From a virus: a DNA stretch of 35,771 bases. Below the pieces are notes generated by a model. That model was not told where the DNA came from and made no database searches. It worked only from the letters and a program-made list of their open reading frames with translations. The translations under genes were made by a program, and so were the position numbers. The DNA lies in the IMG/VR virus record IMGVR_UViG_3300010885_020387, positions 1 through 35,771 of that record. One strand, written 5' to 3'. Below are positions 5,809 to 15,231 of the stretch, one piece after another (positions within the stretch are counted from its first letter, which is position 1; each line of letters opens with the position of its first letter).

Positions 5809-6092
5809 TAGCGCCCCCTCATGTTGCGCTCAATATAACGGTCAAGTTTTGCGTTTATGTCGTGTAACGCAGTAAGAATTTCGCCTTTTGCCATTTCGGC
5901 ATCTTTCAATTGTCTGCGATCGGACTCTTGTAATTCTTGTATCTGTGTGTCGTGTATAGCCAGACGTTTTTCGACATTGCTAGTCCAAGCAAAAGCCATG
6001 ACGACCATGCTGATCGTGGTCAAAATGTGACCAACGCTAATGGACTTTTCTAAGTGAAACCCTCTGCGGTCTTTGCTGTCAGGTAAAGACAT
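5808..6092 (-). CDS. Small membrane protein with coiled coil (lysis-associated)
   Basis: 94 residues. One transmembrane segment (HILTTISMVVMAFAWTS, about 22-38) is followed by a heptad-like coiled coil (VEKRLAIHDTQIQELQESDR onward) and a basic C-terminus. That topology fits an inner-membrane spanin subunit or a holin modulator, but no outer-membrane partner is recognisable, so the role is inference. The start at 6092 lies 2 bp after the previous stop; a longer frame from 6161 would overlap the neighbour by 67 bp and is less likely. Confidence 0.65.
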   Translation of the reverse strand: MSLPDSKDRRGFHLEKSISVGHILTTISMVVMAFAWTSNVEKRLAIHDTQIQELQESDRRQLKDAEMAKGEILTALHDINAKLDRYIERNMRGR

Positions 6093-6094
6093 GT

Positions 6095-6625
6095 TCACAC
6101 CAGATAGTAAGAAATTGCAAAAGCCAAGCCAAACACGCCACCACGGAATGCTTCGCTCCATTCCGCGCCGCTAGTTGCGAATTGTCCTGCTTTGATTGGG
6201 TAGTTAATCAGGGGGATAGTGAAAGCGTTCACATGAAAGCCGCTGTCAATGCCGTCCATTTTGTAGCCAAGGAAGTGAGCTAAGCCAGCCATAAGCCCAA
6301 CCGGAACCGCCCATAAAATGTGCCATGTAAGGCACGTTAAAGGAACTACAGCGCAAAATATGACAAATGCACCGTGAGCCGCCATGCCTAGGCAATCCTT
6401 CAGGCTTGCGCTAGATTGAAACGGCACATGGCTGAATGGCTGCACTAATGGTAAGTAAGACAACGCTGCCGATAGAATTGCCAACCGCCAGTCAATAAAT
6501 GCGAAGGTTAGATATACCGGTATAATCCGGTAGATAATCCGCTTTTGCAGGCTACCAGTAAGCCCCAGAAATCCGCCAAAGCAGCGGCCTAAAAAGGCGT
6601 GTATGGGGATTAACAGGGGGATCAT
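6095..6625 (-). CDS. Polytopic membrane protein
   Basis: 176 residues with about four hydrophobic segments (MIPLLIPIHAFLG, the IIYRIIPVYLTFAFIDW region, GAFVIFCAVVPLTCLTWHIL and AVPVGLMAGLAHFLGY) and a C-terminal GGVFGLAFAISYYLV. No family is recognised with confidence. Its place between the tail-fibre accessory gene and the holin suggests a lysis or superinfection role. The start at 6625 makes an ATGA overlap with the upstream stop and has GGAG upstream; an in-frame ATG at 6673 would overlap by 52 bp. Confidence 0.7.
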   Translation of the reverse strand: MIPLLIPIHAFLGRCFGGFLGLTGSLQKRIIYRIIPVYLTFAFIDWRLAILSAALSYLPLVQPFSHVPFQSSASLKDCLGMAAHGAFVIFCAVVPLTCLTWHILWAVPVGLMAGLAHFLGYKMDGIDSGFHVNAFTIPLINYPIKAGQFATSGAEWSEAFRGGVFGLAFAISYYLV

Positions 6626-6906
6626 AATTGGCTCCGCAATGCCGCGATTTGCGCGTTTACATTTGCCAACCAACCGTTATCAATTCCAAGAACAGCTTCA
6701 CGTATGCGGCGGTCTGTGATGGTAGTTTCTAAATCAGCTATAGCTTTCAACTTATCCGACTTGTTTTTTGCAGCCGCATATTCCGAAAATGCTTCAGCAA
6801 GTTGTGCATCGGTTGCTATTTCAGAAAAAGCCATTTCGCCGTCAAGCAAATTTTGCTCGCTGTCAATAGCTCGAAAATAAAGCCCGTTGTTTCCGTAAGC
6901 GTACAT
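6622..6906 (-). CDS. Tail-fibre-associated protein (possible chaperone)
   Basis: 94 residues. MYAYGNNGLYFRAIDSEQNL reads as a beta-rich N-terminus, followed by a helical half (DAQLAEAFSEYAAAKNKSDKLKAIADLETTI) and WLANVNAQIAALRSQL. Tail-fibre assembly chaperones often sit just after the fibre gene with this layout, so that role is inferred from position. The start at 6906 gives a TAATG overlap with the fibre stop and follows GGGAGG; the ATG at 6924 lies inside the fibre gene. Confidence 0.6.
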   Translation of the reverse strand: MYAYGNNGLYFRAIDSEQNLLDGEMAFSEIATDAQLAEAFSEYAAAKNKSDKLKAIADLETTITDRRIREAVLGIDNGWLANVNAQIAALRSQL

Positions 6907-8357
6907 TAGATGTTGTCCTCCCAACTTGTGGCTTGAAATGAATTTCCGGCGTTATCCGAGCGCCAGTAAACATTTGTGCTTTCTAGTAAAATTGTTGTTT
7001 GGAATGAGCTTGAGGCTTGCCAAAAAGCAAAATAAGAATTTGCATTAGCGTTTGCATACATCTGCAAAGTATTGGCCGAATAGCTACCCATCAAAGATAT
7101 TCTACTGGCTGTCGGCGGTACAAACGCAGAAATACTGGCTGCAACAGGAGAAGCACCAACGTTTCCAGAAGCTACGGTTGGAAAACTCGACAAATTGCTT
7201 CCAACTATGTATTGAGCCTGTCTCCCTAATTGGCGATAGCCGATAATATTTTTTGATCCGTCAAGCCTGATCCAACCAATGCGTGCTTTGTATGTATAAG
7301 CTCCCGGCATAGTTGGTGCAGTAGACGATGTGGACATGAGGCAGGCCACTGTTGTGCCGTTATAAATAATCCATAATGAGTACCATGTGTTTGCAGCCGT
7401 TGCGCCTGTGTCCAGACCATTTGCGCCGCTTGTGGCCGTGTTGAGAGTAAGGCTAACACCCAAAGCAAGATATGAATTACTGCTGCCGTCTTTCAGAGCA
7501 ATTTCATCACAAGAAATCGAAACAGTTGTATTAGAAGCCCAAGCATGAGAGAGGTTTTTGAACGCAGCGCCCGGTGGCGCGTTACTTACCAGTGCCGAAG
7601 ATTGCGAAGTAGCAAGCACTACAGCGCCCGTTCCCTGAACAGCAGTAATTGACGTTCCGTTAATCTTAAATGAGTTACCCGTTCCTGCTGTGTCGTAGGT
7701 TTTGTTGGTGAGGGTGTCCGTAGAAGTACGTCCTACCAGCGTTTGCGATGTGCTAGGAAACGTAGTCAATGTTCCAGCCGTTACGCTAAACGGCTCATTA
7801 AAGAACACGTTCCAAACGGTGCCGTTAGTGATTACTAGAGCAGATTGCCCGGGGTAAACGATGAAGCTGGAAGCACCCTGAATCGTGTTTGTAGCATCCG
7901 GCTGAATCGTGACGTTACCGGCGCTTGTATTAACTACAGAAAAATAAAATCCGCCGCCAAGATTAGCGCATGTGTCGAGCGTAAGTGTAAGTGCAGCGGT
8001 ACAGACAATCGCATTGTTTTTGTACGCGCTAGTAATTGCCAGATTGGTGGCTTGCGTAACTACGTTCGATCCGAAACCACTTGCAGAGTCACCGGCTACG
8101 TTGTCCACCGTTTTGATTGTGTTGTCCGAGCTATCTTTCAGCACAAACTTATATGCGTTTTGACCTAGCCATATATCAGCACGACCCGCTGAATTGAGGA
8201 TAATCGGATTAGCGTTAGGCGTTGTTCCAGTGCTGTCCGTGTATGTTGCTTGCGGTGTTGTTGTTCCCGCTGCGTAGGTGTATATCTTGCCGCCAGACAA
8301 AGGATTTCCGCTGTTGTCCATTTCTTGAACAAATACATATGGTGATAGACGTGACAT
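6906..8357 (-). CDS. Tail fibre / tailspike with P22-type head-binding N-terminus
   Basis: 483 residues. Residues 1-95 (SPYVFVQEMDNSGNPLSGGK, then IYTYAAGTTTPQATYTDS and GRADIWLGQNAYKFVLKDS) match the N-terminal virion-attachment domain seen in P22-like spikes and many fibres. The rest is Ser/Thr/Ala/Gly-rich beta structure, with a segment around residues 318-365 (NTWYSLWIIYNGTTVACL, then YTYKARIGWIRLDGS) common in phage fibre C-terminal regions. It probably forms the trimeric receptor-binding organ. AGGAG precedes the ATG. There is no visible enzymatic motif or S74 chaperone domain in this gene. Confidence 0.85.
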   Translation of the reverse strand: MSRLSPYVFVQEMDNSGNPLSGGKIYTYAAGTTTPQATYTDSTGTTPNANPIILNSAGRADIWLGQNAYKFVLKDSSDNTIKTVDNVAGDSASGFGSNVVTQATNLAITSAYKNNAIVCTAALTLTLDTCANLGGGFYFSVVNTSAGNVTIQPDATNTIQGASSFIVYPGQSALVITNGTVWNVFFNEPFSVTAGTLTTFPSTSQTLVGRTSTDTLTNKTYDTAGTGNSFKINGTSITAVQGTGAVVLATSQSSALVSNAPPGAAFKNLSHAWASNTTVSISCDEIALKDGSSNSYLALGVSLTLNTATSGANGLDTGATAANTWYSLWIIYNGTTVACLMSTSSTAPTMPGAYTYKARIGWIRLDGSKNIIGYRQLGRQAQYIVGSNLSSFPTVASGNVGASPVAASISAFVPPTASRISLMGSYSANTLQMYANANANSYFAFWQASSSFQTTILLESTNVYWRSDNAGNSFQATSWEDNI

Positions 8358-8359
8358 GT

Positions 8360-10669
8360 TTACTCCTGATACCGAAGTTTGTTTTTATCGTTTGGGGTCA
8401 CTGTCACCCGCAGAATATTGTCTGTTTGTTTTTGTCCTGCAGCACCTGATCCAGCGGCCATGATTTGCCTGCCGTATTTTTCGCCAAAATTTGTTATGGC
8501 GTTATTATTGGCAACAATGTCTTTAATGACATTGCCAACCGATTGTTTAACTTCATTCAAGGCGGCGGTTTGCGCGGTATCTTTCAGGATTTTACCAACG
8601 CCAACGCCCAAAACTTCTGTGCTTGCGACAGATGGAGCGATTGAGCGAATGACATTAAGAAGCGTATAGGCTGAATTGCTGTAATTCCTTGTGCCGGGCT
8701 TCATAGACTTAATTAAACGGGCGGCATTGTATGCCTGCTCTATTGCTTTTCTTTCTGCAACGTCTGGAACTACATTTTCGAATAAAGTTTTATTCTGTGT
8801 TAATTTTTGTAGATTGGTCGCTAGCTTGTCAAAGCTAATCATGTTCTCAACACCACCCGCAACATCACCACCAGCCTTAACTTCTGCAGTCAACGACTTG
8901 TTGACGATAGAGCCAAGAACGGCCTGCTTTACTTGTGTTTGTAGTTGCGCTTGCAATTCAGGATTATTTGAGGCAGCTTTCAGAATATCTTTTACATAAG
9001 CGCCGGATTTTACGCCCAGTGAATTTATGGAATTTGCAAATTGTTCATTGGTCAAATTTTCATTTTGAACAACATCTTTAACTAAGTCAGAACGCTCAAA
9101 TAACCGACCTTGCTCCGCTCGTGATGCTCTGGCTTTTTCCATTGCGTCAAGAATTTTAACATCACCAGATTTAACTGCTTCGCGTGGAAGCTGATCCATG
9201 GCAGTGTCGTATCGTTTCAATAAACCTGTCAGGAATGCTTTTTCGGTTGGTGTTTGTGCGTTTTGAATACCTTGGCTTAGAGATGAGCGATAATTTTCCA
9301 TCTCAAAGAAATTCTTTGTCAAGCTAGGAGGCAACGCTTCGCTTAATGGCTTCCCGTACTGATCGGTAATTGTTGATGCTGATTTGCCGCCAGATGCATC
9401 AGCCTGCTTCATAAGGCCAATGCCTTTTTGATAAAGGCGATTTGCTTCCTCCATCCCTCTGGCTTTGAGGTCAAATGGCGTTCCTGTGTATCCCTTTTCA
9501 GCAAAATTTTTAAATGAGGGAATGACGGTGTTTTTTACATAATCACCGGCGATCATAACGGGGTTATCGCCAGAAAGATCACCTACAGTTTTATATGCTG
9601 CCGATGTCTTATCTTTTGCTGCCTGATAGGCTGATCGGAGAGTGGATACTATGGAAGCAGCAGCATCCGGCGAAGCGTCTGGATTTAACTCACCACCAGC
9701 GATTTTAGAAATAACCTGTTTTGCTTTATCAGATTGAAGCGTCCTAACTTCGTTCATCAGGTTTCTTGCTTCGTCGCCGTGAATACCGGCAGCGGCTCCG
9801 GCCTCAAGGGCTTGCTTGGCTGGGTCTTGTGTGGCTTGGCCTACAGTTAGTGGAATTATGTCAGAAGTTGTATTTCCGATTCCGCTTGTGTCTGCTCCGT
9901 TGAGCGATTGTCTGACATCTCCGAGACCAATATCTCCGGATGAGCGCATACCTTGTTGCGTTTGATTTGCAGCCGCCAAACCTGCCTCAGAACCTTGTTC
10001 TCCGGCAAAATTGTTTTTAACAAGAGCTTTTGCTCTCTGGGCGAGGTTATATAAAGGTGTAGCAACTTGCCTAGCTCCCAGAGCAAGACCATCAGCAAGT
10101 ACACTGCCCCCAGCACCAAATAAGCTTCCAACAGTAGCACCAGTTGCTGCATTTGAGGCTCTTTCACCTAATGTGTCGCCTTCTCCGGCTCCGTGTAATC
10201 CCGTCAGCGCAGCACCAACGCCAGCGCCCTTGAGCGCTCTCATAGCAACAGAAGCCCCTTGTAAAGCCTTTGCTGGAATAAGCGGTATAGTACTTGCCGC
10301 CCCCACCAATGTTCCGGCAATAGCGGCTTTGGGGTTCTGTTCTTGGCCTGCTTTTAATCCCTCATTTAGTAGGGCTTTTGCGGCTTTTTGTCTATCACCA
10401 AAACTACCGCCGCCGTTGTTGGTTAATGCATCATAAGACGCTGCAATATCAGCACCAAACGGTACAGCATCAATGGCACTAGCCATTCCAGTTGTCACTG
10501 GGTCAACCTGCATTTTGGGCGTGTCTTGTTTTGGCGCTTCCTTAGAAGGTGATTGTTTACCCAATACAGAAGAAGCAAATGCCTCTACGTCCGCAGGCTT
10601 GGCACCTTCGGGAACCTCAAATTCATGAATGGTCTTTCCATCTGGATCAAGAACTTGGGCAATAGGCAT
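8360..10669 (-). CDS. DNA ejection protein, gp16-like (769 aa)
   Basis: Large virion protein in the position of P22 gp16 (609 aa), the last of three ejection proteins. The N-terminus MPIAQVLDPDGKTIHEFEVP resembles a motif common in phage internal proteins ('G.....FP.G.....i'). A Gly/Ala-rich hydrophobic region (about 95-200: AIAGTLVGAASTIPLIPAKA and GATVGSLFGAGGSVLADGLA) could insert in or cross the membrane, followed by a long helical part. It would be ejected with the DNA to help cross the envelope. The start overlaps the previous stop (TAATG). The role is inferred from position and composition. Confidence 0.75.
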   Translation of the reverse strand: MPIAQVLDPDGKTIHEFEVPEGAKPADVEAFASSVLGKQSPSKEAPKQDTPKMQVDPVTTGMASAIDAVPFGADIAASYDALTNNGGGSFGDRQKAAKALLNEGLKAGQEQNPKAAIAGTLVGAASTIPLIPAKALQGASVAMRALKGAGVGAALTGLHGAGEGDTLGERASNAATGATVGSLFGAGGSVLADGLALGARQVATPLYNLAQRAKALVKNNFAGEQGSEAGLAAANQTQQGMRSSGDIGLGDVRQSLNGADTSGIGNTTSDIIPLTVGQATQDPAKQALEAGAAAGIHGDEARNLMNEVRTLQSDKAKQVISKIAGGELNPDASPDAAASIVSTLRSAYQAAKDKTSAAYKTVGDLSGDNPVMIAGDYVKNTVIPSFKNFAEKGYTGTPFDLKARGMEEANRLYQKGIGLMKQADASGGKSASTITDQYGKPLSEALPPSLTKNFFEMENYRSSLSQGIQNAQTPTEKAFLTGLLKRYDTAMDQLPREAVKSGDVKILDAMEKARASRAEQGRLFERSDLVKDVVQNENLTNEQFANSINSLGVKSGAYVKDILKAASNNPELQAQLQTQVKQAVLGSIVNKSLTAEVKAGGDVAGGVENMISFDKLATNLQKLTQNKTLFENVVPDVAERKAIEQAYNAARLIKSMKPGTRNYSNSAYTLLNVIRSIAPSVASTEVLGVGVGKILKDTAQTAALNEVKQSVGNVIKDIVANNNAITNFGEKYGRQIMAAGSGAAGQKQTDNILRVTVTPNDKNKLRYQE

Positions 10670-11898
10670 TATTTTTTAACCCCCAGATATTTATAGCCGG
10701 GAGCCGCACTATCTACTGCTGATGATTTGCTTTTTAGTCCATTGATATATTCTTTTGCGGCATTAAGTTTATTGAGTTTTATTTCAAGCGGATCATTAGT
10801 TCCGGGCAGAAAGGAAAGCGCCTGCTCTGCTTCTTGGTTTGAAATTGAACCCTGCCCCTTTAAGAAGGCAATACGCGATTGAAGACCAAGAATACCTTTT
10901 CCAACATCAAATTTTGAAGCATTCAAAGCCTGAGTATTTGGAACGCCAAGTTCGGTGGTTACTCTAGCTGCAGCACCTTCCAATGCACTGCCGGGAGTTC
11001 CCTTAGATGCTAAAATCAGCCGGTCTATGTTATCGGTTAATTCTCCAAGGCTCTGATCCTTTAGTTCTGAATTTGCCGCAGCCTCTCCTTTGGTCGAGGA
11101 ATATTTCTCAGCACCAGTTTGGCTGGCGGCTATGTCCGCCCCTACTTTTTGTTTTTGCAAATCAATATTAGCTTTATTGGTGTCCGTTAGCGCGTCCTGC
11201 GCTGCTTTTGGATTATCTCCCGGCGTTGCAGGAACCTGAACCTTGGAAGCTTGAAGATTGTCATACAGTAGAGGTTTTGCTGCGAATGGAACTGTTCCGC
11301 CAACCGCACTAGCTGGGATAGCAGCGGCAACCGCATTTCCTTCTGGAGTGTTTGCCAATGCCATATCAGGCTTATACGGAGGCGCAGCACCGTCAAGCGC
11401 AATTCCAGAAGGTTTGCCCATAGGGTCAATGCCAGCGTCTTGGCGTTGTACGGGCGGCATGGGAGCTGGATTGCCATTTGGAACCGTGGCATCTGCCGTT
11501 TGCGCTGGAGCAGTGAGTGCTCCGTAATCAAGGCCAGTTGCTGGTGCAGCGGTGCCTTGTTTTCCTAAAATATCTCCGTAGGGGTTATTTATTATCGCCC
11601 TGCCCGTTGTGGGGTCAAAGGCTGGTTTATTTTGTGAACGTGCGTAAAAATCGGCAGCAGCCCTCGCTTGAGGGTCAAGCTGTTTCCCTTGCAGGGCATC
11701 GTATAAAGATAATGCTCCGTATCCTTCTAGGTTCTTGGCTTGGGCTTCTGGCGTACTCAGAGAAAGCAAAAGCTTCTGCCTATCGCGTGAGTCTGTAATG
11801 TAATTTTGCCCAGCCGTGGCAATGGTGTTCATCAAATTTGCATTTTGTTGTGCGCGCAATTGTGCGCCTTGCAAAAACAGTGAGGCATCTAACGGCAT
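10669..11898 (-). CDS. DNA ejection protein, gp20-like (409 aa)
   Basis: Sits in the position of P22 gp20 (471 aa). The N-terminal helix (MPLDASLFLQGAQLRAQQNANL) is typical of phage injection proteins. It is followed by an Ala/Pro/Gln-rich low-complexity middle (about 100-230) and a helical C-terminal half. The 'LKGQGSISNQEAEQAL' segment near the C-terminus is common in phage internal virion proteins. No catalytic motif is seen. It overlaps both neighbours by 1 bp (TAATG), which fits equimolar synthesis of the ejection proteins. Confidence 0.72.
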   Translation of the reverse strand: MPLDASLFLQGAQLRAQQNANLMNTIATAGQNYITDSRDRQKLLLSLSTPEAQAKNLEGYGALSLYDALQGKQLDPQARAAADFYARSQNKPAFDPTTGRAIINNPYGDILGKQGTAAPATGLDYGALTAPAQTADATVPNGNPAPMPPVQRQDAGIDPMGKPSGIALDGAAPPYKPDMALANTPEGNAVAAAIPASAVGGTVPFAAKPLLYDNLQASKVQVPATPGDNPKAAQDALTDTNKANIDLQKQKVGADIAASQTGAEKYSSTKGEAAANSELKDQSLGELTDNIDRLILASKGTPGSALEGAAARVTTELGVPNTQALNASKFDVGKGILGLQSRIAFLKGQGSISNQEAEQALSFLPGTNDPLEIKLNKLNAAKEYINGLKSKSSAVDSAAPGYKYLGVKK

Positions 11899-13046
11899 TA
11901 CTGCACCTCGTGGAAATTTACGCCGATAGCGTCATAATTTACCGCTAGAACTCCATCGGATAATTGAATGACGGCTTCGGGGTTTTTCTGCATAACTTCC
12001 TGCGCGATAACGCCCACATATCTGCGGTTTGGATTGGCCTTGTAATTAAACGAATAAACGTTGTGGCCGTTCTGTGTTCCAAGAGGAATTATGTTTGTTT
12101 TTAGCCGTGCGTCAGATGTGTAGTAATTAGCAAATCCTTTGCCTACGGTTCCTAGTGAACTGGCTGTAGCGGGTGCAAACAAAGAGCCTCCGCCCGACAA
12201 ATAAGCGCCACCCAGAGTTGCGCCAGCGCCAAGAAGTGTATTAAAAAATGATCCACTATTTGCGGCATTGGCCTGATTTGCAGCCGTGATAGAATTACCA
12301 ATACCCTGATAAGTTTCACCGGCTTGATTTGCGTAATTACTTCCAGCATTGGCAATGGAACCTGTGGCGGATTGTCCAGTTCCTGTAATTCCGGCTAGGC
12401 GGTTATAAATATTTGTCTTGTCGGCAGTGTCGCGGTTGTATGCGTTGCCGTATTCTGTTGAGGCATAATCCTGATTATATTGCTGCAAAGCTTTCGTTGC
12501 TTCCGGTGTCAGGTATTTACCAGCAGCAGATAATTGACGCTCAACGCCCTTCTGTCCTTCGCTTAAACGAAATTGATAGCCGGGGTCATTTTGAAAGTCT
12601 GTGCTATTAAATGTTTTTAGAAGTGAGCCATAATTAGGGTCGCTTGCGGCGGCTGTTTTCGCTGCAGTATTTGCCGTACTATAAGCATCATCATACGCTT
12701 TTTGTGCTGCTGCAAGTTGTGCCTGATCCCGCGCCTTTTGCGCTTCAACGTTTGCAGTAGCGCCGCGTGAGTTTGGGTCATAATTGATTGCTGCTGTGCG
12801 GCCTATGGCTGCGTTAGCTTCGTCAATTCCTTTTTGCGCTGCCGATACGTTTGGATCGCTGCCAATGCCTTTACCGCCCAATCCAAGGCGGAACATCAAT
12901 TCTTCTAAGCCAGCATTACCGGCCTGTTGATAAGGCTTATAATCTTGGCGCGTTTGGTCGTAAATCTGCTTTTGCAGTTCAATAGCTTTGTTGCCGTATT
13001 GAATGGCTGCGCCTGCGCCTGAGTTTCCTCCGCTTTTACCACCCAT
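11898..13046 (-). CDS. DNA ejection protein, gp7-position, with C-terminal S74 chaperone domain
   Basis: 382 residues. N-terminal MGGKSGGNSGAGAA and a Gln/Tyr/Ala-rich region with 'YQQAGNAGLEEL' are typical of phage internal proteins; 'GSFFNTLLGAGATLGGAYLS' is a membrane-like segment. The last 65 residues (SDARLKTNI...YVGVIAQEV...NPEAVI) match the intramolecular chaperone/auto-protease domain Peptidase_S74, with its Ser-Asp...Lys start. S74 domains usually sit on tail spikes and are cleaved off after folding; here it is on the first ejection protein. It overlaps the acetyltransferase stop (TAATG). Confidence 0.8.
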   Translation of the reverse strand: MGGKSGGNSGAGAAIQYGNKAIELQKQIYDQTRQDYKPYQQAGNAGLEELMFRLGLGGKGIGSDPNVSAAQKGIDEANAAIGRTAAINYDPNSRGATANVEAQKARDQAQLAAAQKAYDDAYSTANTAAKTAAASDPNYGSLLKTFNSTDFQNDPGYQFRLSEGQKGVERQLSAAGKYLTPEATKALQQYNQDYASTEYGNAYNRDTADKTNIYNRLAGITGTGQSATGSIANAGSNYANQAGETYQGIGNSITAANQANAANSGSFFNTLLGAGATLGGAYLSGGGSLFAPATASSLGTVGKGFANYYTSDARLKTNIIPLGTQNGHNVYSFNYKANPNRRYVGVIAQEVMQKNPEAVIQLSDGVLAVNYDAIGVNFHEVQ

Positions 13047-13546
13047 TATGCGCCTCCGTAATATACTTGCATTGACTGGACTTTATATCCCCAACGCTTC
13101 AAGAATTTTTCTTTGACCGCAAGCGGCACATCGAAAACCATGTGCGACATGTAAAGAGGTAGTTTGAATTTGCTGGATACTGCCTGCACAGCATCGGACA
13201 ATGTTTTTGCAGCCCTAATGCTTCTGAAAGCAGGAGCGATATAAAACATATATTCGGTGAGACAATTAACCGTGGAGTGCAGAGGCTTGAATGTACGAAG
13301 TCCGGCAAAGCCTATTAACTTTCCGGCTTTTTCAATCAGTACAGTTGGCGCAAGAGCATAGGACTCTAATACGGTATCAGCGCACCGTTCAAGGTCTGGT
13401 TCTTCTACGAATGTGCGGATTTCTGACAGTGCCTGCATATACATTTCCAAAACATCGGCAAGGTCGCGTTCTTCTGCGTACCTAGTTGTCAGGCTGTTTT
13501 GGACATCAGAGGTGCCAGTCCTCTGGTTGTTTGCATCATTGCCCAT
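13046..13546 (-). CDS. GNAT-fold acetyltransferase-like virion-cluster protein
   Basis: 166 residues. The order TTRYAEERDLADVLEMYMQA, VLIEKAGKLIGFAGLRTF, NCLTEYMFYIAPAFRSIRAA and ALKERFLKRWGY-like 'VKEKFLKRWGYKVQSMQVYY' follows the GNAT fold. The acetyl-CoA loop reads RSIRAA (R-x2-R-x-A) and lacks the usual Gly. It occupies the place of P22 gp14, a head-assembly protein. Whether it acetylates anything or is a structural relic is open. It has no strong ribosome-binding site (GGTGC only). Confidence 0.75.
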   Translation of the reverse strand: MGNDANNQRTGTSDVQNSLTTRYAEERDLADVLEMYMQALSEIRTFVEEPDLERCADTVLESYALAPTVLIEKAGKLIGFAGLRTFKPLHSTVNCLTEYMFYIAPAFRSIRAAKTLSDAVQAVSSKFKLPLYMSHMVFDVPLAVKEKFLKRWGYKVQSMQVYYGGA

Positions 13547-13559
13547 TTTGCACCAAAAA

Positions 13560-13817
13560 TCAAGAAATAATTACTCTATCAGTCACTCTGCGCCACGCGC
13601 TGCCGTCCGAAAAAGCAGGAACAGCACCACCTGATTCATTCGAGACATAAATCATGCAACCCTTGAATGTTGCTGCCGTTGGAACCGTTGCCACCGTATA
13701 GGAACGCAATTGCACCGGTGCGTCATTGCTCAAGAGGCTTATGAAAAACTGCATCCAAAGGCGCGACACAAGGCCAGTTTCATCAGTGATTTGCCCCTGT
13801 AATGGTGGTTTAGCCAT
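13560..13817 (-). CDS. Small neck/tail-cluster protein
   Basis: 85 residues. The C-terminal part (FKGCMIYVSNESGGAVPAFS, then DGSAWRRVTDRVIIS) is a short beta motif found at the ends of many phage tail and neck proteins, probably a trimer interface; the N-terminal half has a helix (RLWMQFFISLLSND). It occupies the slot of the P22 tail needle gp26 but is far shorter and has no coiled coil, so it is unlikely to be a P22-style needle. It overlaps the gp10-like gene by 8 bp. Confidence 0.65.
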   Translation of the reverse strand: MAKPPLQGQITDETGLVSRLWMQFFISLLSNDAPVQLRSYTVATVPTAATFKGCMIYVSNESGGAVPAFSDGSAWRRVTDRVIIS

Positions 13818-15231
13818 TGTTGATATAAGCCTGATTTATTTGAAATTGTGTCGGTTCGGAATAGGTTATTTTGAAAACCCTATCCCTTGCGCTGCCGCAG
13901 CGTTTCCAGCGAACACGGTTGCGGTATTTTCCGACAGCCCCGATTGTTGTCCATTTTTCGTTAGAATATGTGCGTCCGCCGTCATCGGAATACTGCATTA
14001 CAATCTGTGGGCTTGATCCCTGCCCTGATTGCAGTCCAACGCCCGTCTCTACGTCTAATTCCAATACTGAAATTGGTATATTGTGTTTTTCTCGGGAAAC
14101 GTGGGGAGTAATACGGGTGCGATGGATAGCTTCACCGTTGTAGGAATAAATATCTTGCGATTGGCGATAGATTTGATTGGTGACATTATCGCCTATCATG
14201 TTCATCTGGTTAAAGAAGAAATGACAGCTTCCGCGATGCTGGGTCGCCTGATTTGTTGATGTATCCCAATATTGCCGTTCGTGCCACATGTTCGTCGAAA
14301 CATCTAAAACAAATGTTGTATCTAAGCCTTTTACGTTGAGGCAATAGAAGGCGTGGCCGCGCTCGTGGTAAACATAAGCATAAGAGCCATCCAAAGTAGT
14401 GGCCGTTGCTATTTTGCTTTCAATAGCTTGGTTTGATACACGGCCTATTTGCAGGCCATTGGTGCGCCATACAACGCCACGCCCGAGAGCGTCAATTCCT
14501 AGCCATATGAGAGAATTATCAAGAGCATTCACTGTGAAAGGTGCCGCGCAGCCTGTTTGCTTTGAAGCCCCTGCTATACGTTCAAAGGGGAAAGCTTGTG
14601 CGCCGGTGTTCTGGAATACTTCCGTTGAAATATCGCCCAAAGCCCACAAAAGTCCGTTATTTGAAAACACGGTGACAAGATTATCTGGATTGGCGTTTGC
14701 GCCTGTATAATCAAGCGCTGCCCATGTAAAACCGTCATAAAGCGAAGATATGTAAAAATTAGGTGTATTGGTTCTGGGAACGATGAAATATCCGTCTTGA
14801 AAAGTCACCGTTGAGCATACTGGAAAATCTGGGTCGGTTATTTGTGTAAATGTATTGGTATCCATATTAAGAATGTAGCCGTATGTACCATCTACAATCA
14901 TCAATTGCGTGCCGTTTTCGGCCATGCCAACGCGGGTAATTGAGGTTAACAATGTTCCGCGTGATGTTGTTGTGCCGTCCGCATTAACTTCGTAAAGGCC
15001 AGTAGCTGCCACAACAAAAGCGCGTCCAGATGATGCTGCCGTCAAAGACCCTCGAATATACCCAGAGCCAGCCGTCGCGAATTGGGTGTATCCGGGTATT
15101 GATACAAGCGCACTGACTGACTTTGAAGTTTCAACTTCAGATAAAATTGGATAAAGATTTATTGACCGTTGGCAATCAAAGGTCTTGGCATCTAGCGAAT
15201 ATGTTTGCCCAACAAATCCATCGAATATCAT
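13810..15231 (-). CDS. Packaged-DNA stabilisation / head closure protein, P22 gp10-like
   Basis: 473 residues, almost the length of P22 gp10 (472). N-terminal GFVGQTYSLDAKTFDCQRSI followed by NLYPI is the typical opening of this family ('Y...S...D.QR..N.YPE'). The rest is repeated beta blades (DGYFIVPRTNTPNFYISS, GLLWALGDISTEVFQNTG), a beta-propeller-like pattern. It would form the hexameric hub plugging the portal after packaging and holding the tail fibres. It follows the gp4-like gene with a 4-bp overlap. Confidence 0.85.
   Translation of the reverse strand: MIFDGFVGQTYSLDAKTFDCQRSINLYPILSEVETSKSVSALVSIPGYTQFATAGSGYIRGSLTAASSGRAFVVAATGLYEVNADGTTTSRGTLLTSITRVGMAENGTQLMIVDGTYGYILNMDTNTFTQITDPDFPVCSTVTFQDGYFIVPRTNTPNFYISSLYDGFTWAALDYTGANANPDNLVTVFSNNGLLWALGDISTEVFQNTGAQAFPFERIAGASKQTGCAAPFTVNALDNSLIWLGIDALGRGVVWRTNGLQIGRVSNQAIESKIATATTLDGSYAYVYHERGHAFYCLNVKGLDTTFVLDVSTNMWHERQYWDTSTNQATQHRGSCHFFFNQMNMIGDNVTNQIYRQSQDIYSYNGEAIHRTRITPHVSREKHNIPISVLELDVETGVGLQSGQGSSPQIVMQYSDDGGRTYSNEKWTTIGAVGKYRNRVRWKRCGSARDRVFKITYSEPTQFQINQAYINNG

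Noticed and set aside
10011-10436. 141-codon plus-strand ORF opposite the gp16-like gene
   Set aside because: Ala/Pro-rich shadow of an Ala-rich coding region on the other strand; no ribosome-binding site, and it interrupts a continuous leftward operon.
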